Assembly: GCA_027604705.1 (NCBI GenBank)
Contig: JADHYV010000071.1
Location: 33,416 to 97,415, forward strand
Direction: 5' to 3'
DNA from: Allomyces arbusculus
Taxonomy: Eukaryota; Blastocladiomycota; Blastocladiomycetes; Blastocladiales; Blastocladiaceae
Length of the DNA: 64,000 nt
The notes under the pieces are model-generated. The model had not been told where the DNA came from, searched no databases, and saw only the letters and a list, made by a program, of their open reading frames with translations. The position numbers were made by a program, and so were the translations under genes. Below, in pieces: positions 50,863-62,400 of the stretch. The stretch's first letter is position 1. Every line of letters begins with the position of its first letter.

Positions 50863-52902
50863 ATGGCCACCGCGCCGCCGCCCACTTCCTCGTCAACCAC
50901 GACTCGCCCGGCCGCCGCGTCTGCGTTCAGCGACCACCGCGGCCACGCGGCCCTGTCCCCGGTGACTCCATTGATCCGGCACGTCCCCGTCCCGCCCAAC
51001 CTGCCCCCTCTCTCCCCGGACCACGACGAGGCCGTCTCGCTCGGCCCGCCCGCGTCGGCGCCCACACCGCTCGTTACCAGCTTGCGCACGCCCGTTGTTC
51101 CGCCTGCCACGCCCTTGCCGGACTCGCCGGCGATGGGACTCGCGTTGCTGAGCCTTGTTGCGGACCAGCTGCTCGCGGCCGAGTTCCCGGCCGACGACCG
51201 CCGCAGCCAAGGGCAGCAGCAAGGGCCGGGGACGTGGTTACCGCCCGGCTCCCCGCGCGTCCCGCGCGGGTCGTTGCTCGGCCGCCCGCTCTTGGCCGCC
51301 GCCGCGGCACCACGTGCGCGCGTTCCGTCGGTCACGACTGCCCCGGCCGTGACGTTGCCCTACGCCGCCCCCGGCGCGGCCAAGTCGCCTTACCTCGACC
51401 ACGCAGCGCCGCCCATGTTCGCGTCCCCGCGTCCCGCGCACGCCGCGCTCCTGTCGCATTCGGCGACGGCGTCGCCGCGCGCGAATTACGCGTCGCCGCG
51501 GCCCTCGCACGCGCCGTTGCTGACGACCCGGTCGGTCTCGGCGTCGCGCAAGCGCGCGTCGTCGCCGACGCTGCCGCTCGCGCACGGGCCCGTCACGCAG
51601 TCGCCCGCGCCGGCGCACGCGGCGCTGCGCGTGCATGACGAGGAGGAGCTGGATGATACGCCGAGGAAGAGGACGAGGACGCCCGCGCCGCCGGAAGATG
51701 AAGAAGGAGTGCCGCCGCCGCGCACGCGGTCGGCGTCTGGATCGTCGATCACCGGCGTGGGCGGGGGCGTGCACGCGGGCGTCTGGGTCGCGCCGGCGTC
51801 GGCGCCCGCCGTCCCGCCAGTCCCCCCACACCACCACCACCACCACCACCACCACCATTCGGGCGAGTCGATGGACGCCGACCCGAAACCTGACCCGGAC
51901 GCACACTCTGGCGGCTCGTCAGGGGACGACCCGTCGTCGAGCGACCGCAACGGCGCGCCCACGGCCATGTTCCCGTGCGAGACGTGCGGCCGGTCGTTCA
52001 CGCGCAAGCACGACTTACGGCGACACCATATGGTGATCCACGAGCAGGCACGGCCGTTCCGGTGCCCGAACCGCATCATGTGCCAGTTCCAAACGAACCG
52101 GCGCGACCAGCTGTTGCGGCACTTGAAGAACCGCATCCATTGCCTCGAGTACGTCCTCCTGCACGAACATGTGTTGGCCCCCGGGATGGAGGAGACGTTT
52201 GGCGCGCGGTGGCGCGAACTGGTCATGCCAAAGTTGCCGGCGGGCGTGCACACATCGCCGGTCGTCCCGCACGCGGCAAGGGTCGGCGCGGTCGCAGCGA
52301 GTCCCGCAATGAGTGCCGCGCCGTCGCCAAGCGTCGCGCCCGCCAATGGCGGCGGGGGCGCGCCGCTCTTGCGCGCGCCCACCGCCGTCCCCCCGCCCGC
52401 ACCGCTCCTCCGCGCGGCCCCGCCACCGCCGGCCCCCGGCGTCCTGCTCCCGGCGCCCGCGGCCCCGCCGTCGCCGCCGCCGCCGCCACCACCGTTCCCG
52501 ACGGCGCCGCCCGCGACGGGGGCGGCGGTGCGACTCCCGCCGCTCCAGCCGCCGAGCCTGCACCACACGCACATGCACCACCACCACCACCATCACCACT
52601 TGCACGTGCTGCACCCGGCCAACGGCACGGCACCGCCAGCGAGGGCGCCGTCCCAGGGTGCGTATGGCGGCGCGGGGGACGCCGGACCGCTGCCGTCGAT
52701 CAGGGCGCTGCACCTGGCGGGACCCACGGTGGCGCCGCCGAGGGGGGTCCCGCCGCCGCCGATTCCGATGCCGGGCATGGTCGCGCGGCAGCCGCCGATG
52801 CCGCCGCGGAGCGCGAGCGCGAGTCGGAGCTCCGCGGACGACGCGTCGTCGCTGTCGAGCGCGTCGGGCAGTGGCGGATCGGGTGGCGGCGCGGGCGCGT
52901 AG
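50863..52902 (+). CDS. C2H2 zinc-finger transcription factor
   Basis: 679 aa, one exon. Residues ~1-365 are Pro/Ala/Ser-rich with basic patches (PRKRTRT near 270) that could serve as a nuclear signal, and a His10-11 run (CAC repeat, 51828-51857). Finger 1 at ~370-392: PCETCGRSFTRKHDLRRHHMVIH, canonical C2H2. Finger 2 at ~397-425: RCPNRIMCQFQTNRRDQLLRHLKNRIH, with a five-residue Cys spacer, so atypical. A QARPFRC linker replaces TGEKP. Between and after lie HLEYVLLHEHVLAPGMEE and a long Pro/Ala tail with a second His run (near 52580). DNA binding is inferred from finger 1; target unknown. Confidence 0.8.
   Translation: MATAPPPTSSSTTTRPAAASAFSDHRGHAALSPVTPLIRHVPVPPNLPPLSPDHDEAVSLGPPASAPTPLVTSLRTPVVPPATPLPDSPAMGLALLSLVADQLLAAEFPADDRRSQGQQQGPGTWLPPGSPRVPRGSLLGRPLLAAAAAPRARVPSVTTAPAVTLPYAAPGAAKSPYLDHAAPPMFASPRPAHAALLSHSATASPRANYASPRPSHAPLLTTRSVSASRKRASSPTLPLAHGPVTQSPAPAHAALRVHDEEELDDTPRKRTRTPAPPEDEEGVPPPRTRSASGSSITGVGGGVHAGVWVAPASAPAVPPVPPHHHHHHHHHHSGESMDADPKPDPDAHSGGSSGDDPSSSDRNGAPTAMFPCETCGRSFTRKHDLRRHHMVIHEQARPFRCPNRIMCQFQTNRRDQLLRHLKNRIHCLEYVLLHEHVLAPGMEETFGARWRELVMPKLPAGVHTSPVVPHAARVGAVAASPAMSAAPSPSVAPANGGGGAPLLRAPTAVPPPAPLLRAAPPPPAPGVLLPAPAAPPSPPPPPPPFPTAPPATGAAVRLPPLQPPSLHHTHMHHHHHHHHLHVLHPANGTAPPARAPSQGAYGGAGDAGPLPSIRALHLAGPTVAPPRGVPPPPIPMPGMVARQPPMPPRSASASRSSADDASSLSSASGSGGSGGGAGA
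51828..51857. repeat. (CAC)n tract coding poly-His
   Basis: About ten units, in frame in the C2H2 factor. Confidence 0.9.
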
Positions 52903-53431
52903 CGCAGCGCGCTGCGCGCGAGGAAGAGAGGTTGCCGTGTCTTGTCGTTTCGTTTCGTTTGAACCGGGCTGGGATCGAAATGGACTCAAGTTGAAATAGA
53001 TGCGTGTGTCCAGCGCTGCGTGTGTCGAGCGCTGCGTGTGCCCAGCCCTGCGACGCAGCCGAGGAGGCGGCCGCGGATGCGAGCGGTCAGGTGGGCAGGC
53101 GGACCCCGGGGGGGCAGGGCGAGGCGGCCCCACGTGTGCGGCACAGCAGCGCGGCGCGTGACAAACTCAAGCCCAGGCGACGCGCCGCGCGCTGCCGCTC
53201 CGCCGCGCGCTGTCGCCGCCGCTGCCGCCAAGCCGTGCCGACGACGACGCGCCCGCCGCTGCCCGACTGCTTCTCCCCGTCCGACCAGGAGAGCGCGCCC
53301 GCACCGCACGAGCGCGGCGCTGCTCGAGCGCACCAGCAACCGCCAGCAACCGCCAGCAACCACCAGCACAACCACCACTGACCAGCAGCACCAGCAGCAC
53401 CAGCAACAACAACAACATCTCCAACACCACC
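52903..53431. other. Intergenic region
   Basis: 3' flank of the C2H2 gene and 5' leader of the WASP gene. A CAGCAACCGCCAGCAAC-type tandem repeat and CAG/CAA-rich leader lie just before the start codon. No other gene seen. Confidence 0.45.
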
Positions 53432-55871
53432 ATGCTCGGCGTCGCCACCGCAACGGGCGGCGCCAACTCGGCCGAAACGCTCGCGCGCCGCGCGCTGCCC
53501 GGTCTCGCACACGGCGCGCGCCCGCCGGTACGCTCGCTCGGCTCGTCCTGCACGTGCATGTCTTGCCGTGGAACAGACAGAACCTGACGTTTGCCCCTCC
53601 TCCCACGACACTACCCAACAGACCCTGCTCGCCGCCGCACACGCGCGCATCTACCTGTCCACCGGCACGCAATGGTCCCTGCAACACGAGGGCGTCGCCG
53701 CGCTCACGGGGTCGTACGCGCGCCAGGGCACCGACCTCGCCATCCACCTGTTCGCCGACGGCACGCGGCACGTCTGGACGCAGCGGCTCTACCGCGGGTT
53801 CGAGTACCGCCAAGACCGCGCGCTGTTCCATTCGTTTGAGGGGGACGACGCCGTCGTCGGGATCGCGTTTGCCAACAAGGCCGAGGCGCTCGCGTTTGCG
53901 CACGCGGTGCTCGCGTTGCCGCTCGAAGAGGAGGAGCACGTGGTGGAGAAGCCCAAGTGGGGGACGCCACCACCGATGATGGCCGCGCCCGTCCCGGTCG
54001 CAATCAACGGGTTCGCGGTCGGTGGCGGCAGCGCGAGTGCCGATGCGGCGCGCACGTCGGCCTTGGCCGCGTCGTCGAACGGGAAAGACGCCAAGGACAA
54101 GGACAAGAAAAAGGCCAAGAAGGAAAAGAAATCGAAAAAGTCGAAGTCCTCGTCGTCCTCGGCGCGCGACGACCTCAAGGCCAAGATCTCGACGCCGTTC
54201 GACTTCCGGCACACGGCCGGCATGAAACTCGCCGACGACGGCCGGTTCGAAATCTCCAACCTCAAGCCCGAATGGCTCGCTGCCATTCACCAGGCGGGCA
54301 TCTCGGACGACATGCTGCGCGACGAACAAACGCGCGAGACGGTCCTGCAGGCGCTCAAGGACGCCGAGCACGCCGTGCACGAAGAACGCAAGTCGCTGAA
54401 ACGGCAGAAGAAGGCCGAGTCGGTGGTGGGGGTCCCGACGCACGCGCCGCCCCCGCCGCCCATGCCGGCGGTTGTCGTGCACCCGCCGAACCACGCGCCC
54501 CCGCCGCCTCCCCCGCCGATCAACACGTACGGCGCGAGCAACGCGTACGGCGCGCCGTCGACGTCGGCCCCGGCGGCCCGCCTCTCGCCGCGCCCGCCCG
54601 CATGGACCCCGCCGTCCCCCGCGCGGTCCCCTCCACCGCCCGTGCACGCCCCACCTCCCCCTCCGCCGGCGGGGATCGCGCGCACCCCGACGCCCTCGCA
54701 CCCGCCGCCTCCCCCTCCTCCGGCACCGACGGCGCGCGCAGCCACGCCGCCTGCGCGTCACGCCCCGCCGCCGCCTCCCGCGCGCCGTGGTCCACCACCT
54801 CCACCGCCCGCACGTCGGCGCGGGCCACCGCCGCCGCCGCCGAAACGGCGGCCGGGTGAAGCGCATGGGGCTCCGACACGCGGACCTCCGCCGCCGCCGC
54901 CGACCGTGCGGCCCACGGCAACGGGTGGAGGGCCGAGCAGGGTGCCTCCGCCGCCGCCGCCGGGGGTGCGTCCGGGGACGGCCACGCCGAGTTGGGTCCC
55001 GCCGCCGCCGGCCCCGCCGGTGCAGCATGTCGCGGCGCCCGTGGTGGCGAGCGGTGGGCCACCCCCGCCGCCGCCGCCACCCCCGCCTGTCATGCATTTC
55101 GGCGGTGCCGCGACGGCCGTCGCGAGCGGTGGTGCACCGCCCCCGCCGCCCCCGCCGCCGCCGGTCATGCATTTCGGCGGCGGCGGCGGCGGCACCGCGG
55201 CGGCCGAGACGCAGTCGGCGCCGCCCACGCGGTCGGCACCGCCGCCCCCACCTCCGCCCCCGCCGGTTATGGGCGGGTCGTCGGCGCCGCCGTCACGCTC
55301 GGCCCCGCCACCCCCACCGCCCCCACCGCCCGTCATGGGCACGGCCGGTGGGCCGCCGCCGTCGCGCACGGCCCCGCCGCCTCCTCCGCCGCCGCCCGTC
55401 ATGGGCGGCGGCATTCCGCCTGCGGTCGGCGGCGACGGTCGGTCGGCGCTGATGGACGCGATCCGCAACGTCAACAAGGCCGCGGTCCTGAAAAATCACG
55501 TCGAAGAAGGGTCCGGCGTCCCGCCGCCGCCCCCTCCCCCGCCGCCTGCGATGGGCGGCGGGGCGGCCCCTCCCGCACCGATGCCCGCGATGGGTGGTGG
55601 CGATGGCCGGTCGGCGTTGCTCGATCAGATCCGCAATGTGGACAAGTCCGCGGTCCTGCGCAAGGTCGGGCCGCCCAACGGCGAGGGAGGTGTCGCCGCG
55701 CACGGGACCGGCGGGTCCACGGGCGCGGCCGCGGCGGTCGGCGGCGCAGTCGCGGTGACCGGGTTGGCCGGGTTGTTTGCGCAGGCGCTGAAGCAGCAGC
55801 GGGAGGCGATGGGGGAGTCGGGGTCGGAGGATGGGAGCAGTGACGAGGACGAGGACGATGATGATTGGTGA
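53432..55871 (+). CDS. LAS17: WASP-family Arp2/3 activator
   Basis: Nucleates branched actin by presenting actin to Arp2/3, usually under Cdc42/Rac and phosphoinositide control. Exons 53432-53527 and 53577-55871 (GTACGC...CAG, phase 0), 796 aa. WH1 domain at ~45-155: ARIYLSTGTQWSLQHEG, WTQRLYRGFEYRQDRALFHSFEGDDAVVGIAF. A Lys-rich basic patch (KDKKKAKKEKKSKKSK, ~210-228) is followed by a CRIB/GBD (~236-300: ISTPFDFRHTAGM, WLAAIHQAGISDDML). Hence it is full WASP architecture, unlike yeast Las17, which lacks a functional GBD. A Pro-rich span (~320-645) has many P5-P9 runs for profilin and SH3 partners. Two WH2 motifs follow: DGRSALMDAIRNV (~653) and DGRSALLDQIRNV (~708). The central/acidic end is LAGLFAQALKQQR...DEDEDDDDW, with the terminal Trp. 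Confidence 0.96.
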
Positions 55872-56588
55872 GGGTGAGGGATGAGAGGTCGAGTGTTTGG
55901 TTGGTTTTTTCTACCTGGATTCGTTTTTGGTGTTGAGCAGTTTTTGGATGACGCAAATGCATGCTTTGTTTGTATGTTCACTTCAGGGCTCCGACATCGC
56001 GAGTCGCGGGCGAGACATCTGAGCCACTGACGTGGTCCCAGCCTGACTCTCGCATGCTTCATCCGGACGCGCGCGCGTCTTTCGGGCCAGGGCGTCGAGC
56101 GCGTGGCGCTCCACAGTCCGGAAAAAAGGCGCTGGCGCCCGAGTGGCCAAGTCATGAACGAACCACCGTCCTTGCTCTTCGCTGCTGCCACGCACGACGC
56201 GCGCGACGCACAGGGCCAACCTCATCGTGCTGCGCGCCTGGGGCCCGTGGCGGCGCCCACGCGGCGACAACGACCACGCTCACGCGACCCCGAACGGGCA
56301 CCTCAGAGGCGCAAGGAGTCTCTCCACGCTCTTTGCATCGCTCTTTGCATCGACCCGCCCCGCACCAGCAACGGCGGTAGCAACAGCAGCCGTGAGCAAC
56401 AACGCAGCACCGGCAGCAGCACCGGCAGCAGCAGCAGCAGCACCGGCGGCCGAAGCACCAGCGCGGCCCACGACCCAAGCGCATCGACGCGCCACTGCCG
56501 CGCGCATCTTGTCCACCCGCTCGCCTGCCACCAAACCGACCAGACCCCACGCGGCCGCTCGCGCCCGCCCGCACGCGCGCCAAACGCC
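55872..56588. other. Intergenic region
   Basis: 3' flank of WASP and 5' flank of the next gene. CAG/CAGCAC repeats at 56405-56450. The next gene's frame is open through part of it, but the Met at 56589 is preferred. Confidence 0.4.
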
Positions 56589-57824
56589 ATGACCATGGCC
56601 GACCAGCACGACCACGACGACATCGACGACCAGCTCGACCCCAGCATGCCCGCCGTCACCGTGACCGCCATCCACCACGAAACTCTCGCCGAACCAGAAC
56701 CTCCAATGTCGTTCAAGGACCGCGCACGGTTCCGGCTGTCCGCGCCCGTGTCCGACTTGGGCAGCGACGTCTGGGCGAACGACGCGCTGCTCGATGCCTT
56801 GGACCGCGCACCGGACGCGGACGCGTTGGAGGCGATTGTCGCGTTGCGGAAGATGGTCGGGGGTGAGGATGAGGACGAGGACGAGGAGGAGGCGGAGGGT
56901 GGGCAAGAGGACGAGGGTGGCGATGGTGACTGTGATGCGCCGGTGCCTCGCTCCACGTCGCCCGGCGCGCACGACGACGACGACGACGAACACGCGCACG
57001 CGCCCGCCGCCCCGCCGCGCCCACCCCGCGTCGACGACGACATGCTCCTCCCACCACCGCCACGGCGGTCCCGGTCCCTACCCCCACCGTCGATGCGCGC
57101 GCCGCACCCGCTCGCCGCCCCGCCACTGCAAGCAGCGCCGCCGACCGTTCTCACGACCGTCGCAAAACGCACCGTCTCCATGGCCTGGACCACCATCGCC
57201 AAGCACATGCCACCACCGCCCGTCCCGCCCGTCCCGCCCCTCCACACCCTGCCGTTACCGCGCGCGATCCCCATCCCCACGGGCGACTTCAACGCCCCGC
57301 CGCCGGCGCCGATTCCAGTGGTCGTGGCGGACCTGAACGTCCCGCCCGAGCCGGTCGTCGCCGTGGAGGACTTCACGGCGCCGCCGCTCCCGCCGGCGCT
57401 GCCGCCGCCCGCGCCGCACGTCGTGCTCCCGCCGCCGCAGACGTCGCGGTCGCCGTCGCTCCCGCCGCCGCCGCGACGCAACTCGTCCGTGTCGCCTACG
57501 ACGTCCATGCCGCGACGAGCGACGCACCGGCCGGCGGTCGCCGCCGCCGCCGCCGCCGCCGCCTCCCCCATGGCGGGGGCGGGCCCCCCTGCGTCGTCCG
57601 AGTCGACCATCGACGCGTGGCTGTCGGACGCCGACTCGGCGCTGGTGAAATTGCATGCGATGCTCGACGCCGTGGAGCGCCAGGTCGCGACCGATGAGAG
57701 GACGCGCGGGAGGACGTGGTATGGGGATGGGGGCGGGAGGTGGACGCGGACGACGTTGCCTCGCCGCGGTGGGGGCGGGGTCGAGGGGGAAGGGCCGGCG
57801 TCAGCGCCAGCGGGGACGGCGTAA
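56589..57824 (+). CDS. Acidic/proline-rich protein, unrecognised
   Basis: About 411 aa from MTMADQHDHDD. Residues ~40-90 contain a compact, less biased segment: MSFKDRARFRLSAPVSDLGSDVWANDALLDALDRAP followed by ADALEAIVALRKMVGG, likely helical. An acidic run (EDEDEDEEEAEGG) comes next, then Asp/His and Pro-rich sequence. Near the C-terminus STIDAWLSDADSALVKLHAMLDAVERQV (~340-368) predicts an amphipathic helix, possibly a coiled coil. Ser/Pro-rich patches (PPRRSRSLPPPS) could be SH3 or 14-3-3 sites. I do not recognise a family. The neighbouring WASP gene is in the same orientation, but no functional link is shown. Confidence 0.5.
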   Translation: MTMADQHDHDDIDDQLDPSMPAVTVTAIHHETLAEPEPPMSFKDRARFRLSAPVSDLGSDVWANDALLDALDRAPDADALEAIVALRKMVGGEDEDEDEEEAEGGQEDEGGDGDCDAPVPRSTSPGAHDDDDDEHAHAPAAPPRPPRVDDDMLLPPPPRRSRSLPPPSMRAPHPLAAPPLQAAPPTVLTTVAKRTVSMAWTTIAKHMPPPPVPPVPPLHTLPLPRAIPIPTGDFNAPPPAPIPVVVADLNVPPEPVVAVEDFTAPPLPPALPPPAPHVVLPPPQTSRSPSLPPPPRRNSSVSPTTSMPRRATHRPAVAAAAAAAASPMAGAGPPASSESTIDAWLSDADSALVKLHAMLDAVERQVATDERTRGRTWYGDGGGRWTRTTLPRRGGGGVEGEGPASAPAGTA

Positions 57825-58607
57825 GTGTGGTGGAGAGGAGTGAGGGAAGGGGGGGGGGAGGGGAGAAGGAGGGGGAGGAGGTTGGGCTAGAGGGAAGTGG
57901 AGAGCGATGGTATTCAATAGACGCACGTGCGACATGGGATGAGGTGCAGGACGTGGGGACGGTTGGTGGTTTGTCTGGGACAAAGGGCCGGAAATGGGTG
58001 GAGTGCGCGCGCACATCTTTCGCCTGGAACCTCGGTCGTTCGCGTTGTTTTTTGCTGGTATGCGGAGCGCCCGCCCGGCCCATGGAGCAGCAACCCCGGT
58101 GCACCAGCATCATGATGAAGCGCGCGGTGGATCGCATTGGTGGGCGCTCCCTCTTTGCACGTTCATCGCTTGCACACCCGCCGATGGCACCGCTGGCGCC
58201 CCGCTCTCCGGTAGAGAATACTCGCGTTGGCACAAACGGGCGCCACGACGACGTCGGCCTAGTGCACGCAGCACGTCGAGCGACGTTCTCGCGCAAGCAT
58301 CGGTCCATGCGCAGGACTGTCGTCCGGCATCGCCCCGCGACCACGGCGCCGTGGCTCTCCACCGCCGGAAAAAGATTATGAAGGAGATGCAGCGGTTCCA
58401 CGTGGTGCAGAAGTTGGCGCTGTCATCTGCGGCCGTGCCGGCAGCAACGCAAGCAGTGACTCAGCGCCGTTACCACTATCTTGACGCGTGTCGAACGGCG
58501 ACACAACTCATGACAAGACACAAGCTCGCACCGATCGCCGACCTCAAGTATAAGAGCGGCCCGCCGCACACAAACGACTATCACAAACGCAGCGTCTCTC
58601 TCGCCGC
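57825..58607. other. Intergenic region
   Basis: G-rich 3' flank (G runs at 57846-57870) and upstream region of the half ABC gene, with plus-strand GTATAAGAG near 58547-58555 as a candidate TATA element about 55-60 nt before that gene's Met. Nothing else recognised. Confidence 0.45.
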
Positions 58608-59183
58608 ATGGCCCCGTCCGCAAACAAGAAGCGGCCACCAGACGAGGTCCGTAGACTGGCCACGACCGCCATCAACGACGAGCACGAGATGGCGTACCGC
58701 CGCGCAATTTACCTGAGTGCGCTGCAAAATGACTTGGAGCGGATGCCCGCGGGCGACGCGACGGAGATTGGCGAGAAGTGCATCAACGTATACGCACGAT
58801 TTAATTTCATTCTTGCAATGAGCATGACGGCAGAGGACTAACAAATCTTCTCCACCCATTTTACCCAGCTCTCGGGCGGCCAAAAAGCGCGCGCAAACCT
58901 GGCGCACGCGCTCTCCTCGGACGCCAGCGTGTTGCTCATGGACGACATTCTTGCTGCCGTTGACGCGCACGTGGCCGCGCTCCTGTTCCACGCGTGCATC
59001 AAGTCGAGTCTGCACGGCAAGGCGCGCGTGCTCGTCACGCATTCGCTGTCCAACGCGGCGCAGTGCAACTACATCGTGCTCATGGAAAGCAGCCGCATCG
59101 CTGAACACGGCGCGCATGGGCATGACTTTTTTGTGATCGTTCGATCAATAATGAGGCCTTCAACTCACATAACGAGGAACTGA
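58608..59183 (+). CDS. Half ABC ATPase (ABCC NBD1-like fragment lacking the P-loop)
   Basis: Exons 58608-58787 and 58869-59183, intron GTATAC...CAG with a CTAAC branch-like site, phase 0; 164 aa. The join restores the ABCC order [41 protein letters not shown], then Walker B and D-loop (SVLLMDDILAAVDAHV) and H-loop (VLVTHSLSNAAQ), ending at IVLMESSRIAEHG. Walker A, Q-loop lead-in and all transmembrane domains are absent; the first ~25 residues (MAPSANKKRPPDEVRR) are unrelated. So it cannot hydrolyse ATP alone. Either a truncated gene relic or a short expressed gene with its own TATA-like element and intact splice signals. The Walker B Glu position is Ile (DDILAAVD), so it is also catalytically degenerate, as NBD1 of ABCC proteins often is. 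Confidence 0.65.
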
Positions 59184-59465
59184 GCGCGGCAGGCGCGGCA
59201 CATCCTTCAAGGAGCGGGTGTGGAGCGAACCACAAATTCAGCATTTCGTCGAACCAAGCTGAGGAAGTGTACGCAAAGCAAAGGATGCACACACGAAGAC
59301 CAAACTATGAGATTGATTTGCACGCCGCGCGTGCGGCTACTATGCCTATCCTATCCACCTTCCCGACGTACAGTCCTCGACTCGGCTTCCCAAGCTCATC
59401 GGCACTAGTCTCCCCCTCCTGTTCCCAGTCCCTCCGCTCTCATATCCTCCTCCACCCACAGCCAC

Positions 59466-62400
59466 TCAGAACTGTCGCGTCGGCCGCGTCGGCTGCAACG
59501 CCGCGCGCGACGCGTTCACTGAAGTCCCCGGCAATCCCGCCTCCGACGCATTCGTCTGCGCCGTCCCAGTACGCGCCAGCGCCTCGGCACTCTTCCCCTT
59601 GCCCATCTTCCCGGTCGCAGTCTCCTTGTTCGGCGCCGCCGCCGACATTTCCGCGGGTTTCCCTGTTGCACTGCGCGACCGCGAACTTGAACTGACCGTA
59701 CACGTCGCGGCCAAGACCTTCACCCAGGCATCGCGGTCCGGCTCCGACTCGTACTGCACGAGCCACGCGCGGCCATGCGCAAACAGCTCGATACAGAGTG
59801 CCGCGCGGCCCGGGTTCGGGTCGTACTGCGTGCCGGCCAGCGGAAGGATCACACCGTGCGTGCCCTGCGTGTCCTGCGAGTCCGGAACGAGCGCAATGAT
59901 CGCGTCGCCCGAGAAGAGATGGACCGCGTGCATCGTCCATGTTGCAAACCACGCCGACGATTCCTTGACCGCGTACTGGCCCGAGACGTGTGCGACCTTG
60001 CCCGTCTCGTGGTTCATCGACACGTGCATTGCCGGGTTCGGAGCGGCGGCAGTGGTCGTCACGGCCGCACGCGCGGCGCCCGTCATGCTTGTCGTGCCCA
60101 CACCGCCGGTGGCGAACTTGGCGCGCGCAGCGGCGGCCGCCCCGGCGGGCGGGTCGGCAGCTCCTTCAGGTGCACTGGCGGTGCCGCGGAGCAGTGCAAT
60201 GACGACGCGGCCGACAAGCGCTGCGTAGGTGAAGGCGACGACGTAGATCATGACGATCGTGCGGATCATGTAGGCGCCGAGAATGAAGTCGCCCATGGTG
60301 ATGAAGCTGAACGAAAGAATGATGACGCCGGCAAACGCAATGTTCTACCACCCGGCGTGCGTGGATGAATTGCGAGGGGACGGGGCTCGCGGACGTGACG
60401 GGGGAAAAAAATCAAGTACCTGTGCGACGTACATGATCCACAGCGTTTCGCGGAACGACGAGGCCACGTTGCGCGTCTACAAGTGTCCACCTCTCCCCGT
60501 CAGATACGGCGACACCTCGTCCACTCGAATCTTCCCCCCTCCTTGTGCACCAACCTTGTACCCGAGGAATATCACCGCCACGAGCAACGCCACGTTGAGC
60601 GCGAGCGTCGTGCCCATGACCGCCTGCTCGCCGACCGTGCTCGACGAAGTGCACGTGTAGTAGAGCAGTTTCTTGCTGTTCGAGGCCACGGGCGAGCTCG
60701 GGAACGCGCCGAGCCAAATACCGAAAATAATGCTTTGCAGCGCGATCAGCGAGGCCACCATCTTAAACAGATACGGGTTCTGAATCGTCTTGAGCCGCCG
60801 CATCGACTTGTTGTCTACGATCGCATCGGGTGGTCAGTCAAGGAATCGGCCGAGGAGCATGGACACGACGAGATGAAATGGGCCGGACCAAAGATGCGCC
60901 AGATCTAGCACATGAGACGTGGAAGAGCGTCAGTTTTCGATTCGGCCAATGAGCGCGCCAACCATCCCAAGGCAACGCACCCGGTATGTCTTGACGGCAC
61001 TGCTCCCAATAATCATCTGGTACCCAATCGTCAAGATCCACGCGGGCGCGTGGCACGTGACGCGCGACGGTTTCCCAATCGAGACAAACTCGCCGACCAG
61101 CACCCAAATACACCCGTTCGTGATCAGCACGAGGAAGGGGAACGAGAGATTTCGGACGATCGCCTCGTTGCGGTGCTTGAACAGCACAGCCGTGCCGGCC
61201 AAGAACAGTACAATGAGGATGGCGCGCACCAGCGACGTGATAATCACGCCCGGGTCAGACCACTGCGGGTACAGAATCATCTTGGCCGGAATGTCGGGCG
61301 GCGGGGTCGACGAGCCCGAGAAGAATTGCGGGGCAGCCACGGACTGGACAGAGCCGTCGGCGAACACGTGGTAGGCCGCATACCGCTGCCCGCCGTACAT
61401 GTTCCAAACTGAAAACGACCTACGTCGGTGAGAAGCGGCGCAGTCAGTCTCGTCACCGATAGTCGGCACGATGCGATACAGCCAGCCGTACCCGGCACGA
61501 TCACCCGTATTTGAAAACGAGACCTCCCCCGTGGCCCCGGCAAACGGCGGCGGCAAGAAATCACGCTCCAAGACCAGGTCCGCACGCGTCACGTTCGTGG
61601 GCCCAACAAGCTCGGCCGTCTGGATCAGACCGCGCGCGAGGGCCACGGCACAGTCGTAGTGCAGTGCCGCGTACGGGACTTTGCTGATCGGGTAGGTCGT
61701 GTTGATGGCCGAGTAGGCGGCAGCCATCGTCTGGTAAGCCGTGCTGTTCGTGTCGACATACGGCGCAAGGTAGAGCACGCCATTCGCATTGGCCATGTCG
61801 GTCGCGTAGTTGCTTGATGTGGGTGAGATCCCGTTGGTCATATACAGTTCGAGCGCGTCGGTCCCGAGCTAGGAAGGGCACGTGCAACTGATCAGGGCAA
61901 GCTTCGAGGAGCGCGGGTCGGAACATGAGCGTACCCAGGCATTGTCGGCATTCAACAGGCCCTGCGCGCGCGCCTCGCGTAGGAGCACGACAAAGTCGTC
62001 GGCGTAGGCGGCGACGACGTTCACGTTCGAGTAACTGTTGGCCAAGTTGCGTACTTGCGGGCTCAGATCCTTGTCGCCCGGCACATAGACGTCGGTGGTG
62101 GCAATCGTGATGCCGAGCAATTGCGCCTCGGCGAGGAAGCTGGATGCGACTGCAAAGTAATCATGGTGAGACGAGTAAGTCGCGTGGAACGAGGACCGGA
62201 CGACAAACCAAGTACGTACTGGTCGAGCCATACGAGTCAGTCGCCACGAGCAAGTTGATGTGCGTCCACCCCATCGCGAAAGCAAACTTGGCCATGGCCG
62301 CGCCTTGCTGCACGTTGTCCTAGATGGTCCGACCCCGCATCCCTTAGTCATCATTTCTCGCCACTCCATCGGCGCATGTGCTTCGAACAGTGACGCACAG

